The position numbers and the translations under genes were made by a program. A DNA stretch of 11,725 nt from DSCS01 sp035391585 (lineage in GTDB: Bacteria; Macinerneyibacteriota; Macinerneyibacteria; Macinerneyibacteriales; DSCS01): assembly GCA_964574875.1 (NCBI GenBank), contig CAZNOX010000024.1:1-11725 (forward strand). The letters are read 5' to 3'. The notes beneath the pieces are model-generated. The model had not been told where the DNA came from and made no database searches. It saw nothing but the letters and a program-made list of their open reading frames with translations. This document shows positions 1 to 7,126 of this stretch, in pieces (position 1 is the stretch's first letter; each line of letters starts with the position of its first letter).

Positions 1-40
1 GTGATCCGGATCATAACCGAATGATGTTCATTAAATAAAC

Positions 41-69
41 TTGACAGAAGAGCTCATGTGTGGCACTAT
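41..69 (+). promoter_or_regulatory. Predicted sigma-70-type promoter for the etf operon
   Basis: A perfect TTGACA (-35) lies at 41-46. After a 17-base spacer comes CACTAT at 64-69, which keeps the A2, A5 and T6 positions of the -10 consensus and is preceded by TGG, an extended -10 (TGn). An AT-rich stretch at 30-39 could act as an UP element. The start point would fall near base 76, at the first base of the hairpin listed next. The -10 matches only 3 of 6 positions, so the call leans on the -35, the spacing and the TGn. Confidence 0.5.
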
Positions 70-75
70 TTTTCG

Positions 76-104
76 GAGCTGCCGGACCCGGCAGCTCTGT
101 TTTT
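76..104 (+). terminator. Perfect hairpin with T tract upstream of etfB
   Basis: GAGCTGCC (76-83) and GGCAGCTC (90-97) form a perfect 8-bp stem around a 6-base loop, followed by TGTTTTT (98-104). This is the form of an intrinsic terminator. It most simply ends transcription of a gene left of the window. Because a TTGACA promoter sits just before it, it could also be the 5' stem-loop of the etf mRNA. No gene in this window ends before it. Confidence 0.65.
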
Positions 105-118
105 GATGTCGGTGAATC

Positions 119-133
119 AGGAGGTTTATTTTG
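119..133 (+). promoter_or_regulatory. Strong SD fixing a TTG start for etfB
   Basis: AGGAGGT (119-125), a full match to the 16S rRNA tail, lies five bases before TTG at 131. An in-frame ATT at 128 would be only two bases away and an in-frame TGA at 113-115 closes the frame, so TTG is the best start. Confidence 0.85.
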
Positions 134-1030
134 GAATACAAAATCGTTGTATTAGTTAAACAGGTCCCGGATACGCATAATATCTCCGGGGATGTGATGA
201 AAGAGGACGGAACCATCAACCGTTCGGCTCTTCCGGCGATCTTCAATCCCGAAGATCTCAATGCGCTGGAAATGGCTCTGGAAATCAAAGATAAAAGGCC
301 CGGGACAACGATCACCGCCCTCACCATGGGCCCTCCCTCGGCTTCGGAGGTCTTAAGGCAATGTCTCTATCGGGGTGTGGATCAGGTCTTCCTTCTCAGT
401 GATATCAAGTTTGCCGGTTCTGATACATGGGCGACAGCCTATACCCTGGCAGCAGCTGTAAAAAAGCTCGTTCCCGGAGTGGACCTGATCCTGGCGGGAC
501 GCCAGGCCATCGACGGTGATACGGCACAAGTGGGCCCCCAGGTGGCTGAAAAAGCCGGAGTCAACCAGGTGACGTATGCCGAAGAGGTGATCGACATGAA
601 AAAGAAGTCTGTCACACTCCGCCGGCTCATCGAAGGAGGCATTGAAGAAGTGGAGGTCTCTCTCCCGGCCATGGTCACTGTGGTGGATACAGCCAACAGG
701 CCCCGTCCCGCGGAAGTCCGCAGGATGATGAAATATAAAAAAGCCCTTTCCCGCATGGATTTCGCAGCAGCCCTGAAGACTCACCTTGAATATAAGGATG
801 AAAAAGAGCTGGAGAAAGACCTGAAGAAAAAGGGGCTCCTCATCCCTGTCGTCTGTGCCGACGATCTTGATGTGGATCTCCGGAAGCTGGGACTCTTCGG
901 ATCTCCCACGAAAGTCAAGAAAATTGAAAACGTTGTGTTGAAAAAAGAAGAGACTGTGGAATTGACTCCCGACAGCAAAGGAGCTGAACGATTGATCAGC
1001 GACTTGCGCCGGGCTAAAATATTGGGGTAA
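131..1030 (+). CDS. etfB: Electron transfer flavoprotein beta subunit
   Basis: This is the small subunit of the cytoplasmic heterodimeric flavoprotein that takes electrons from acyl-CoA dehydrogenases. The family N-terminus is clear: a nucleotide-binding beta strand then VKQVPDT. The nucleotide-binding motif GRQAIDGDTAQVGP lies at residues 123-136. The family-typical ADDL and GSPTKV motifs follow in the C-terminal third. The start is TTG at 131: a complete AGGAGGT sits five bases upstream (119-125), the frame is closed by a TGA at 113-115, and no ATG or GTG lies between. At 299 residues it is longer than the usual 250-270. The extra length is a charged Lys/Glu-rich segment at about 205-234, just before the ADDL region. 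Only four bases separate it from etfA, so the two are co-translated. Whether the beta site holds AMP or a bifurcating FAD cannot be decided by eye. Confidence 0.96.
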   Translation: MEYKIVVLVKQVPDTHNISGDVMKEDGTINRSALPAIFNPEDLNALEMALEIKDKRPGTTITALTMGPPSASEVLRQCLYRGVDQVFLLSDIKFAGSDTWATAYTLAAAVKKLVPGVDLILAGRQAIDGDTAQVGPQVAEKAGVNQVTYAEEVIDMKKKSVTLRRLIEGGIEEVEVSLPAMVTVVDTANRPRPAEVRRMMKYKKALSRMDFAAALKTHLEYKDEKELEKDLKKKGLLIPVVCADDLDVDLRKLGLFGSPTKVKKIENVVLKKEETVELTPDSKGAERLISDLRRAKILG

Positions 1031-1034
1031 TGCT

Positions 1035-2030
1035 ATGAAGAGACAAGGCAGTGTCATGGTCTTCATCGAACAGGAAGACGGACAGATCAAAGATGTGAGT
1101 TTTGAGTTGTTAACAAAGGCCAGGGACCTGGCTACGGAATTGAAGGAAAAGGTCAGTGCTTTTATCGTCGGTGAGAAGGTCTCCGGACTCGCTGATGAGA
1201 TCGCCGCTCACGGAGCCGACATCATCTATACCGTGGAAGATAAAGAGCTGAACCATTACAGGACACTTCCCTATTTTCACGCTGCCAAACAGGCGATCCG
1301 CGAGGAAAACCCCCAGATCGTCCTCTTCGGGGCCACTCTCATCGGACGCGACCTGGCACCCCACGTGGCCTCCTACTTTTATACCGGCCTCACCGCGGAT
1401 TGTACAGAACTCCAGATCGGCGATGAAAAGATGCTCTATCAGATCCGCCCCGCCTTCGGGGGAAATATCAGGGCCACCATCGTGACTCCGGATTATGCCC
1501 CTCAGATGGCCACTGTCCGTGAAGGGGTGATGAAAAAGGGAGAGCCTGTGAAAGGAAGAAAAGCGGATGTCCGGCCTCTCAAGGTCTCGATTCCCGCTGA
1601 AGTCGCCGGGCTCACCACCATCCTGCACCGTGAGAGAAAAGAGAAGACCATCAATCTCAAGGGCGCAGAAGTCATCGTTGCCGGGGGTATGGGCCTGGGA
1701 AGCGCTGAAGGGTTCGCCCTGGTCAAAGAACTGGCCAAAGTCCTGGGCGCAGAAGTGGGCGCCACACGCGCGGCTGTGGATGCCGGATGGGCTGAAGCCG
1801 ACAGGCAGATCGGACAGACCGGGACCACTGTCCGTCCCAAACTCTATTTCGCCGTGGGGATATCCGGAGCGATCCAGCACCGTGCGGGGATGGAAGAGTC
1901 GTTCAAGATCGTCGCTGTCAATACCGACCCGGAAGCACCCATCTTTGATATTGCCGATTACAAGATCGTAGGCGATTACAAGACAGTCCTGCCAGAACTC
2001 ATCGCCGCCTATAAAAAACTTCAACAATAG
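1035..2030 (+). CDS. etfA: Electron transfer flavoprotein alpha subunit
   Basis: This is the large subunit of ETF; it carries the electron-transferring FAD and pairs with EtfB encoded four bases upstream. The 331-residue length is normal. The N-terminal domain begins with VFIEQ. The C-terminal FAD-binding domain shows the family sequence from VIVAGGMGLGS through EVGATRAAVDAGW, then GQTGTTVRPKLYFAVGISGA, IQHRAGM and VNTDPEAPIFDIADY. The ATG at 1035 is chosen because a GGGG tract at 1024-1027 precedes it by seven bases. An internal ATG at 1056 would remove seven residues and has a poorer SD. Its stop is followed after eight bases by the acyl-CoA dehydrogenase, its likely electron donor. No ferredoxin-like insertion or fusion is visible. 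Confidence 0.97.
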   Translation: MKRQGSVMVFIEQEDGQIKDVSFELLTKARDLATELKEKVSAFIVGEKVSGLADEIAAHGADIIYTVEDKELNHYRTLPYFHAAKQAIREENPQIVLFGATLIGRDLAPHVASYFYTGLTADCTELQIGDEKMLYQIRPAFGGNIRATIVTPDYAPQMATVREGVMKKGEPVKGRKADVRPLKVSIPAEVAGLTTILHRERKEKTINLKGAEVIVAGGMGLGSAEGFALVKELAKVLGAEVGATRAAVDAGWAEADRQIGQTGTTVRPKLYFAVGISGAIQHRAGMEESFKIVAVNTDPEAPIFDIADYKIVGDYKTVLPELIAAYKKLQQ

Positions 2031-2038
2031 GGGGAGCC

Positions 2039-3748
2039 ATGGAAAATTTTTATCTTGATAATAAAGATATTGCCTTTCATCTGAACCGTCTGCCTCTCAA
2101 AGAGATCATCAGGATGAAAGAGAATGATTTTAAAGAAGCAGAAGAGTATGATTATGCTCCGTCCTCTGCCAAAGAGGCCCTGGAAAATTACGCCAAGGTC
2201 CTGGAGATCGCCGGGGAGATCTGCGGCGAGGTCATTGCTCCTTTAGCCCCGGAGATCGATGAAGAGGGGGCTCATCTTGTGGATGGAGAAGTCATCTACC
2301 CCAAGGGGACTCAGATCGCCCTGGACCAGTTCCGAAAAGCGGGCCTTAACGGAGTCACCGTTCCCCGGAAATATGACGGGCTCAATTTCCCCACCACCAT
2401 CTACACCATGCTCATCGAGATCGTGGCCCGGGCAGAAGCAGGACTCATGAACATCTTTTCTCTTCAGGATATCGGGGAGACGATCTACGAATTTGCCGAT
2501 GAAGAGCTGCGTCAGGCTTATGTCCCCCGGTTTGCCAGGGGAGAGGTCACCGGCGCCATGATCCTTACCGAAGCGGAAGCCGGATCTGACCTGCAGCGTG
2601 TGAAGACCAAAGCGGTCCATGACGAAGCCACGGATACCTGGCGCCTCTACGGGACCAAACGGTTCATCACCAACGGAAATGCCCAGGTCTCCCTGGTCCT
2701 GGCCAGGAGCGAAGAGGGAACCAATGATGCCCGGGGGCTCTCCATGTTTGTCATCGACCGGGACGAGACGGTCAAGATCAGACGACTGGAAGATAAATTG
2801 GGGATCCACGGCTCTCCCACATGCGAGATGCAGTTTAACGGGACTCCGGCCAAATTGGTGGGAAAACGCCGTATGGGGCTCATCAAGTATGTCATGGAAC
2901 TCATGAACGGAGCCCGTCTGGGAATCGCCGGACAGGCCATCGGGATCGCCGAGGCCGCCTACCGGGAAGCGCAGGCCTATGCCACGGAACGGAAGCAGTT
3001 TCACAAAGAGATCATCAATTTCCCGGCTGTCTACGAGATGCTCACAAAGATGCGCGTCTCCATTGAAGCCGCCAGGAAACTCACCTACTATACCTCCATG
3101 GCCGTGGATTATAAGAAACTCTATGCAGAATTGTTTGAAGAGAACAAGGACAGCGAAGCACGCGCCAAGATGAAATACTATACCGCCCTGGCCAACACCA
3201 TGACCCCCATCTCCAAGTTCTACTCCACCGAGATGGCTAATAAAGTCGCCTACGACGGCCTTCAGATCCATGGCGGAGACGGCTACATGAAGGATTATAA
3301 CATCGAGCGCCATTACAGGGATGCCCGGATCACCAATATCTACGAAGGGACCACCCAGCTTCAGGTGGTGGCGGCCATCGGCGGCATCGTCACCGGCAGC
3401 CTCAATGAGGAATTGGACCGGATGGATGCATCTGTGAAAGAGACAGCCTGGGATGATGAGAAAAGACGCATCCGCGCCATGAGAGAAAAGCTGAATACGG
3501 CTGTGGCTCTCTACAAAGAGATGGATGATGAGACAAAAGCGTATCATGCCGGCCGCATCGTCCAGATGGCCACCATGGTGATGACCTCTTATCTCCTGCT
3601 GGAAGACGCCCCGGTGAACGGACGGAAAGCCAAAGTGGCCCGCATCTTCATCACCGATGCCGAAGCTGTGGTGAAGTCAGCTGATTTTACCATCACAGAC
3701 GGAGACAGAACCGTTATCGACCATAACCCGGAAATATGGGACATCTGA
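2039..3748 (+). CDS. Acyl-CoA dehydrogenase with C-terminal extension
   Basis: This is a flavoenzyme that oxidises an acyl-CoA to the 2-enoyl-CoA and passes electrons to ETF, encoded by the two genes directly upstream. The FAD-contacting middle-domain motif GAMILTEAEAGSD is at residues 172-184. The second family signature begins at Q409 (QIHGGDGYMKDYNIERHYRD). The IYEGT motif follows, with E436 in the position of the catalytic base. At 569 residues it is far longer than the about 380 of short-chain enzymes. It has an N-terminal extension of some 40-60 residues and a C-terminal region from about 445, like the class that carries an acyl-CoA dehydrogenase C-terminal domain. GGGGAG (2031-2036) lies just before the ATG. 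Chain-length and substrate specificity cannot be read from sequence. The last 13 bases overlap the next gene. Confidence 0.95.
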   Translation: MENFYLDNKDIAFHLNRLPLKEIIRMKENDFKEAEEYDYAPSSAKEALENYAKVLEIAGEICGEVIAPLAPEIDEEGAHLVDGEVIYPKGTQIALDQFRKAGLNGVTVPRKYDGLNFPTTIYTMLIEIVARAEAGLMNIFSLQDIGETIYEFADEELRQAYVPRFARGEVTGAMILTEAEAGSDLQRVKTKAVHDEATDTWRLYGTKRFITNGNAQVSLVLARSEEGTNDARGLSMFVIDRDETVKIRRLEDKLGIHGSPTCEMQFNGTPAKLVGKRRMGLIKYVMELMNGARLGIAGQAIGIAEAAYREAQAYATERKQFHKEIINFPAVYEMLTKMRVSIEAARKLTYYTSMAVDYKKLYAELFEENKDSEARAKMKYYTALANTMTPISKFYSTEMANKVAYDGLQIHGGDGYMKDYNIERHYRDARITNIYEGTTQLQVVAAIGGIVTGSLNEELDRMDASVKETAWDDEKRRIRAMREKLNTAVALYKEMDDETKAYHAGRIVQMATMVMTSYLLLEDAPVNGRKAKVARIFITDAEAVVKSADFTITDGDRTVIDHNPEIWDI

Positions 3749-5112
3749 TCCCTTTCTTGAAAGACAGGAGGGAGCGGAGGGGGAACCCGCCGCTCCTTCT
3801 TAAAATCATTCGGCGTCTCTTCGGAGGGGCCCTTCTTCTTTTTGCCCTTTTTTACTCGGGTTGGGTTTTCTTTTCATTTTTCGCTCCTCCTTTGTACCCC
3901 TGGCATAAGACTCCCGTTGTCAAAGAACCGGAGGCAGAAAAGACACTGTCTCTCGATGACTATCTCCAAAACCAAAGAGAGTATGTCACACTCATCCGGG
4001 AGAGTATCTACGCAAGTGAAGAGGATCCGGTTATAAGATCCTTTGCATCTGAAGAGAATATCATAAGAAACAGCCCTTACTACCGGGAACCCCGGGGAGA
4101 GGTGAAGGGCGCTGTCCTTCTTCTCCACGGGCTCACCGATTCCCCGTATACCATGAGAGCCCTGGGGGACTTCTTTGTCCGCAGAGGGTATCGTGTTTTG
4201 GCTCTCCGCCTGAAGGGGCACGGGACAGTCCCCGGGGCTCTGCTTCATGTGCGCTTTGAAGAGTGGAAGGATCAAGTGGTTCAGGGCGTCCGTCTTCTGG
4301 AATCTCAGGAGAAGGAGAAAAAAGGCCCTCTCTACCTGGCCGGTTTTTCTACAGGAGCGGCGTTGAGCCTCTCCTACACCCTGGACGCCCTGGAAGAGGG
4401 GGATCTGACCCGCCCTGAAGCGCTTTTCCTCTTTTCTCCTGCTTTCGCCGTCTCGCCGGCTGCTGCTGTCACGGGGCTCCACACGCCTGTGAGCCGTTTC
4501 CCTCTTTTACGGAAATTCGCCTGGCTGGATATTTTGGACGAGGAGGATCCATGCAAGTACACGTCTTTCCCCAAAAACGCCGCATGGCAGATCTACCGCC
4601 TGTCCAGGGAGAATGAGAAGAGACTGGCGCGTTACACGAAAGTGAACGAGTTTCCCGTACCGGTCTATACCTTTCAGTCTGCAGCAGATGCCACGGTCGC
4701 GGCTCAGGCTGTGATCCGGTTCTACCAAAAGTACAGCTTTTCGGGTGCCCTGACTCTCTTCGACGCTCACCCGGCTCACCGGGGCCAGTTTAAGGACGTT
4801 TTGAATATCAGGGCCTTATCCCGGGAGTGGGCGGCCAAAGCCCCTCTGGTGATCATCACCGGGGAATACGGCCTTGCGGAAAAGGAAAATGTCTCCGTGG
4901 AGACGCTGCCCTGGGCTGACAATCTCTACTCCCTCTCTCACGTGGCGCTGCTCCTTTCTCCCGACGATGCCCTTTACAACCGTTACCGGGAAGACAAGAC
5001 CCTCATCTGGGGAGAAAAACGCCTCTTTTCAGGGAAAGAAGAGATGGAGCGGTTGCGGGTGAATCCCTTCTTTGAGCCCATGACAGAGATCGTGAGCCGC
5101 ACTCTTCCGTGA
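3736..5112 (+). CDS. Membrane-anchored alpha/beta hydrolase (esterase/lipase-like)
   Basis: A serine hydrolase of the alpha/beta fold. Residues 1-27 are strongly basic and are followed by one hydrophobic helix at about 28-50. The positive-inside rule therefore places the catalytic domain outside the cytoplasm, tethered to the membrane. The fold shows LLLHGLTDSP (about 128-137, oxyanion-hole region) and the nucleophile elbow GFSTG with S205. Likely acid and base are D318 (SAADATV) and H402 (LSHVALL). The HGLTDSP and LKGHG motifs resemble monoacylglycerol-lipase and carboxylesterase relatives. The ATG at 3736 lies inside the end of the dehydrogenase gene (13-base overlap) with no good SD, which suggests translational coupling. 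A strong purine run at 3766-3783 lies inside the reading frame with no suitable start after it. The substrate is unknown; the operon suggests an acyl ester. Confidence 0.85.
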   Translation: MGHLIPFLKDRRERRGNPPLLLKIIRRLFGGALLLFALFYSGWVFFSFFAPPLYPWHKTPVVKEPEAEKTLSLDDYLQNQREYVTLIRESIYASEEDPVIRSFASEENIIRNSPYYREPRGEVKGAVLLLHGLTDSPYTMRALGDFFVRRGYRVLALRLKGHGTVPGALLHVRFEEWKDQVVQGVRLLESQEKEKKGPLYLAGFSTGAALSLSYTLDALEEGDLTRPEALFLFSPAFAVSPAAAVTGLHTPVSRFPLLRKFAWLDILDEEDPCKYTSFPKNAAWQIYRLSRENEKRLARYTKVNEFPVPVYTFQSAADATVAAQAVIRFYQKYSFSGALTLFDAHPAHRGQFKDVLNIRALSREWAAKAPLVIITGEYGLAEKENVSVETLPWADNLYSLSHVALLLSPDDALYNRYREDKTLIWGEKRLFSGKEEMERLRVNPFFEPMTEIVSRTLP

Positions 5113-5122
5113 CGTTATCTTC

Positions 5123-5150
5123 TTGACACTTTTCAATGGATACTTAAAAT
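5123..5150 (+). promoter_or_regulatory. Predicted promoter of asnS
   Basis: A perfect TTGACA at 5123-5128 is followed after 16 bases by TAAAAT at 5145-5150 (5 of 6 matches). A start near 5157 would leave a leader of about 14 bases containing the SD GGAGG (5163-5167). There is no terminator between the hydrolase stop at 5112 and this site, so read-through from the etf operon is also possible. Confidence 0.75.
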
Positions 5151-5170
5151 AGGGAAAAACATGGAGGTCG

Positions 5171-6565
5171 ATGATGAAAGATCTGTCAGTGAAGGCCATT
5201 TGGAGAGAAGCTCAACATTTAGCGGGAAAGACTGTCCGCGTGCAGGGATGGGTCCGGACCATCCGAAACTCCAAGAATTTCTCTTTCATGGAACTGAATG
5301 ACGGTTCTTTTTTTAAAAACCTTCAGGTGGTCTTTGACCCTTCTCTTCCCGGTTATGAGGAGATCGCAAAACTCGGAGTGGGAGCTGCTGTCCAGGCGGA
5401 AGGAGAGTTAGTGGAATCCCCGGCGCCGAAACAGCCTGTGGAGCTTCATGCAGGAAAGATCAGCCTGGTGGGAGCCTCTCCCGAGGATTACCCCCTGCAG
5501 AAAAAGCGTCACAGTTTTGAATATCTGCGGACCATCGCCCATCTGCGTCCCCGGACCAACACCTTTTCTGCAGTGTTCCGGCTGCGCCATCTTCTGGCTT
5601 TTGCGTTTCACCGTTTTTTCCATGAGCAGGGCTTTGTCTATGTCCATACCCCTCTGATCACGGGAAGCGACTGCGAAGGCGCCGGGGAGATGTTTCGCGT
5701 CACCACCCTGAACCTTGCAGATATTCCCAAAAACGAAGAGGGGAAAGTTGATTTCACAGGAGATTTTTTCGGAAAAGAGACCAACCTCACCGTGAGCGGA
5801 CAGCTCAACGTGGAAGCCTTCTGCCAGGCCTTCGGCAAGGTCTATACCTTCGGGCCGGCATTCAGGGCGGAGAACTCCAATACCCCGCGCCATCTCTCGG
5901 AACTGTGGATGGTCGAGCCGGAGATCGCCTTTGCTGACCTCAAGGACGATATGGAGCTGGCTGAAGCCATGGTAAAGGATGTCTTCGGGTTTGTTCTGCG
6001 CGAAGCCCCCGAAGAGATGGAGTTTTTCGATGCGTTTATCCAGAAGGGGATCCTGGAGAAGATGGAGAAGGTCGTCTCTGCCGACTTCGGGCGTATCACC
6101 TATACCGATGCTATCCAGGCCCTGAAATCGGCCAAAAAAGAGTTCCAGTTCCCCGTGGAGTGGGGATGTGACCTGCAGACAGAGCACGAACGCTTCCTCT
6201 CTGAAGAGGTCTTCGGCCGTCCCGTCTTTGTCACCGACTACCCCAAAGAGATCAAGGCCTTTTATATGCGCCTCAATGACGATGAGAAGACCGTCGCCGC
6301 CATGGATCTGCTGGTTCCCGGCGTGGGAGAACTCATCGGCGGGAGTCAGCGTGAAGAGCGCCATGATGTCCTGTTGAAAAGGATCCATGATATGGGGCTC
6401 AACGAATCTGACTACTGGTGGTACCTGGACTTACGAAAATACGGAACGACCCCTCATGCGGGCTTCGGCATCGGTTTTGAACGGGCTGTCATGGCCCTGA
6501 CGGGAATGGAAAACATCCGGGATGTCATTCCCTTTCCCCGTGTTCCCAAAAACGCGGAGTTTTAA
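5171..6565 (+). CDS. asnS: Asparaginyl-tRNA synthetase
   Basis: A cytoplasmic class II aminoacyl-tRNA synthetase that charges tRNA-Asn with asparagine. The N-terminal OB-fold anticodon-binding domain covers about residues 15-120 (VRVQGWVRTIRNSKNFSFMEL). The catalytic core has motif 2 as FRAENSNTPRHLSELW (231-246), where the ENSN form is diagnostic of AsnRS rather than AspRS. Motif 3 is GFGIGFER (431-438), with the ATP-binding arginine R438. The 464-residue length is standard and there is no AspRS-type GAD insertion. Two ATG codons, 5171 and 5174, are in frame. GGAGG at 5163-5167 is three bases from the first and six from the second, so 5174 may be the true start. Its presence implies direct tRNA-Asn charging, though an amidotransferase route elsewhere cannot be excluded. 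Confidence 0.97.
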   Translation: MMKDLSVKAIWREAQHLAGKTVRVQGWVRTIRNSKNFSFMELNDGSFFKNLQVVFDPSLPGYEEIAKLGVGAAVQAEGELVESPAPKQPVELHAGKISLVGASPEDYPLQKKRHSFEYLRTIAHLRPRTNTFSAVFRLRHLLAFAFHRFFHEQGFVYVHTPLITGSDCEGAGEMFRVTTLNLADIPKNEEGKVDFTGDFFGKETNLTVSGQLNVEAFCQAFGKVYTFGPAFRAENSNTPRHLSELWMVEPEIAFADLKDDMELAEAMVKDVFGFVLREAPEEMEFFDAFIQKGILEKMEKVVSADFGRITYTDAIQALKSAKKEFQFPVEWGCDLQTEHERFLSEEVFGRPVFVTDYPKEIKAFYMRLNDDEKTVAAMDLLVPGVGELIGGSQREERHDVLLKRIHDMGLNESDYWWYLDLRKYGTTPHAGFGIGFERAVMALTGMENIRDVIPFPRVPKNAEF

Positions 6566-6599
6566 AAAAAAGGCCCGGGAAAACCCGGGCCTTTCTTTT
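6564..6599. terminator. Bidirectional intrinsic terminator between asnS and the lipoprotein gene
   Basis: An 11-bp perfect stem (AAAGGCCCGGG 6569-6579, AAAA loop 6580-6583, CCCGGGCCTTT 6584-6594) continues into CTTTT on the plus strand. On the minus strand it ends in eight T residues (6571 down to 6564). It therefore serves asnS on the plus strand and the convergent lipoprotein operon, which ends at 6611, on the minus strand. The asnS stop codon TAA overlaps its A run. Confidence 0.95.
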
Positions 6600-6610
6600 G
6601 ATCTTAAAGA

Positions 6611-7126
6611 TCACTCTAACTGTTCTCTATAAGCTTCCGGGTCGTCATGGGTTTTCCAGAAGCGCTTCCCGTTGAACGTCGTTTTTTTCAGGGGGTGTTC
6701 CGGGAATATATCATCATCGATGAAAGGCGTGAACGTCACAGTTCTCTTTTCGGGGGGATCCATGAGAACCGTTTTTTCCACGGCATCCTGCCACTCCGCC
6801 CCCAGGGCATCTTCCACCACACGGCCCCCTTCTAACACAACTTTTTTAGTAATGGTGAGGATGAGATTCTGTCCTTCAACGGCCCAGGTCCCGCTGAAAG
6901 AGACGTCTCTCTGGCTCTCGTCGGGCCACTGGCCATAGAGAAAGGCAAAACGGCCGTCCGGAAAGAAAAAGTAGCGCTCTCCCCAGGTGTTTCCTCCCAA
7001 TGCAGGAGCGGAATGCCAGAAACCCACGAAGGCCTCTTCTTCTGAAGAGAGTGTCCGTTGTGCAGGACAGCCCGCCAAAAGAGGCAGCAGAAGGATGAGA
7101 GCCCAAACCAAAGTTTTCGTTTTCAT
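6611..7126 (-). CDS. Small lipoprotein of unknown function
   Basis: A 171-residue protein with a classic lipoprotein signal: basic start (MKTK), hydrophobic core, then lipobox LAGC with C20 as the lipid-modified cysteine. The mature protein should be tethered to a membrane on the outer side. It contains short aromatic, beta-rich segments (GFWHSAP, RYFFFPDGRFAFLYGQW, FSGTWAVEGQNLILTI). This pattern suggests a small antiparallel beta-barrel, lipocalin-like in general shape, but I do not recognise a family. Its ATG shares one base with the TAA of the propeller gene upstream, and AAGGAGG lies just before it inside that gene's end, so the two are translationally coupled and probably act together. 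The gene ends 12 bases before the terminator hairpin. Confidence 0.85.
   Translation of the reverse strand: MKTKTLVWALILLLPLLAGCPAQRTLSSEEEAFVGFWHSAPALGGNTWGERYFFFPDGRFAFLYGQWPDESQRDVSFSGTWAVEGQNLILTITKKVVLEGGRVVEDALGAEWQDAVEKTVLMDPPEKRTVTFTPFIDDDIFPEHPLKKTTFNGKRFWKTHDDPEAYREQLE

Noticed and set aside
2..13. 12-base perfect palindrome TGATCCGGATCA at the left edge
   Set aside because: Its context is cut by the window edge and I found no second copy near other promoters, so an operator role cannot be supported.
1110..2027. A 305-codon minus-strand frame opposite etfA, and a similar one at 353-1090 opposite etfB
   Set aside because: Both are antisense to conserved genes and lack any recognisable protein features.
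2243..3547. A 434-codon open frame on the minus strand inside the acyl-CoA dehydrogenase gene
   Set aside because: It lies wholly opposite a strongly recognised gene with family motifs along its length. It has no SD or promoter and its translation shows no recognisable domain, so it is a codon-bias shadow.
5408..6388. A 326-codon minus-strand frame opposite asnS
   Set aside because: AsnRS motifs 2 and 3 run in the plus frame; the antisense product has no domain or start signals.
5171..6565. Aspartyl-tRNA synthetase as an alternative identity for the class II synthetase
   Set aside because: The length of 464, the lack of a GAD insertion and the ENSN form of motif 2 fit AsnRS.
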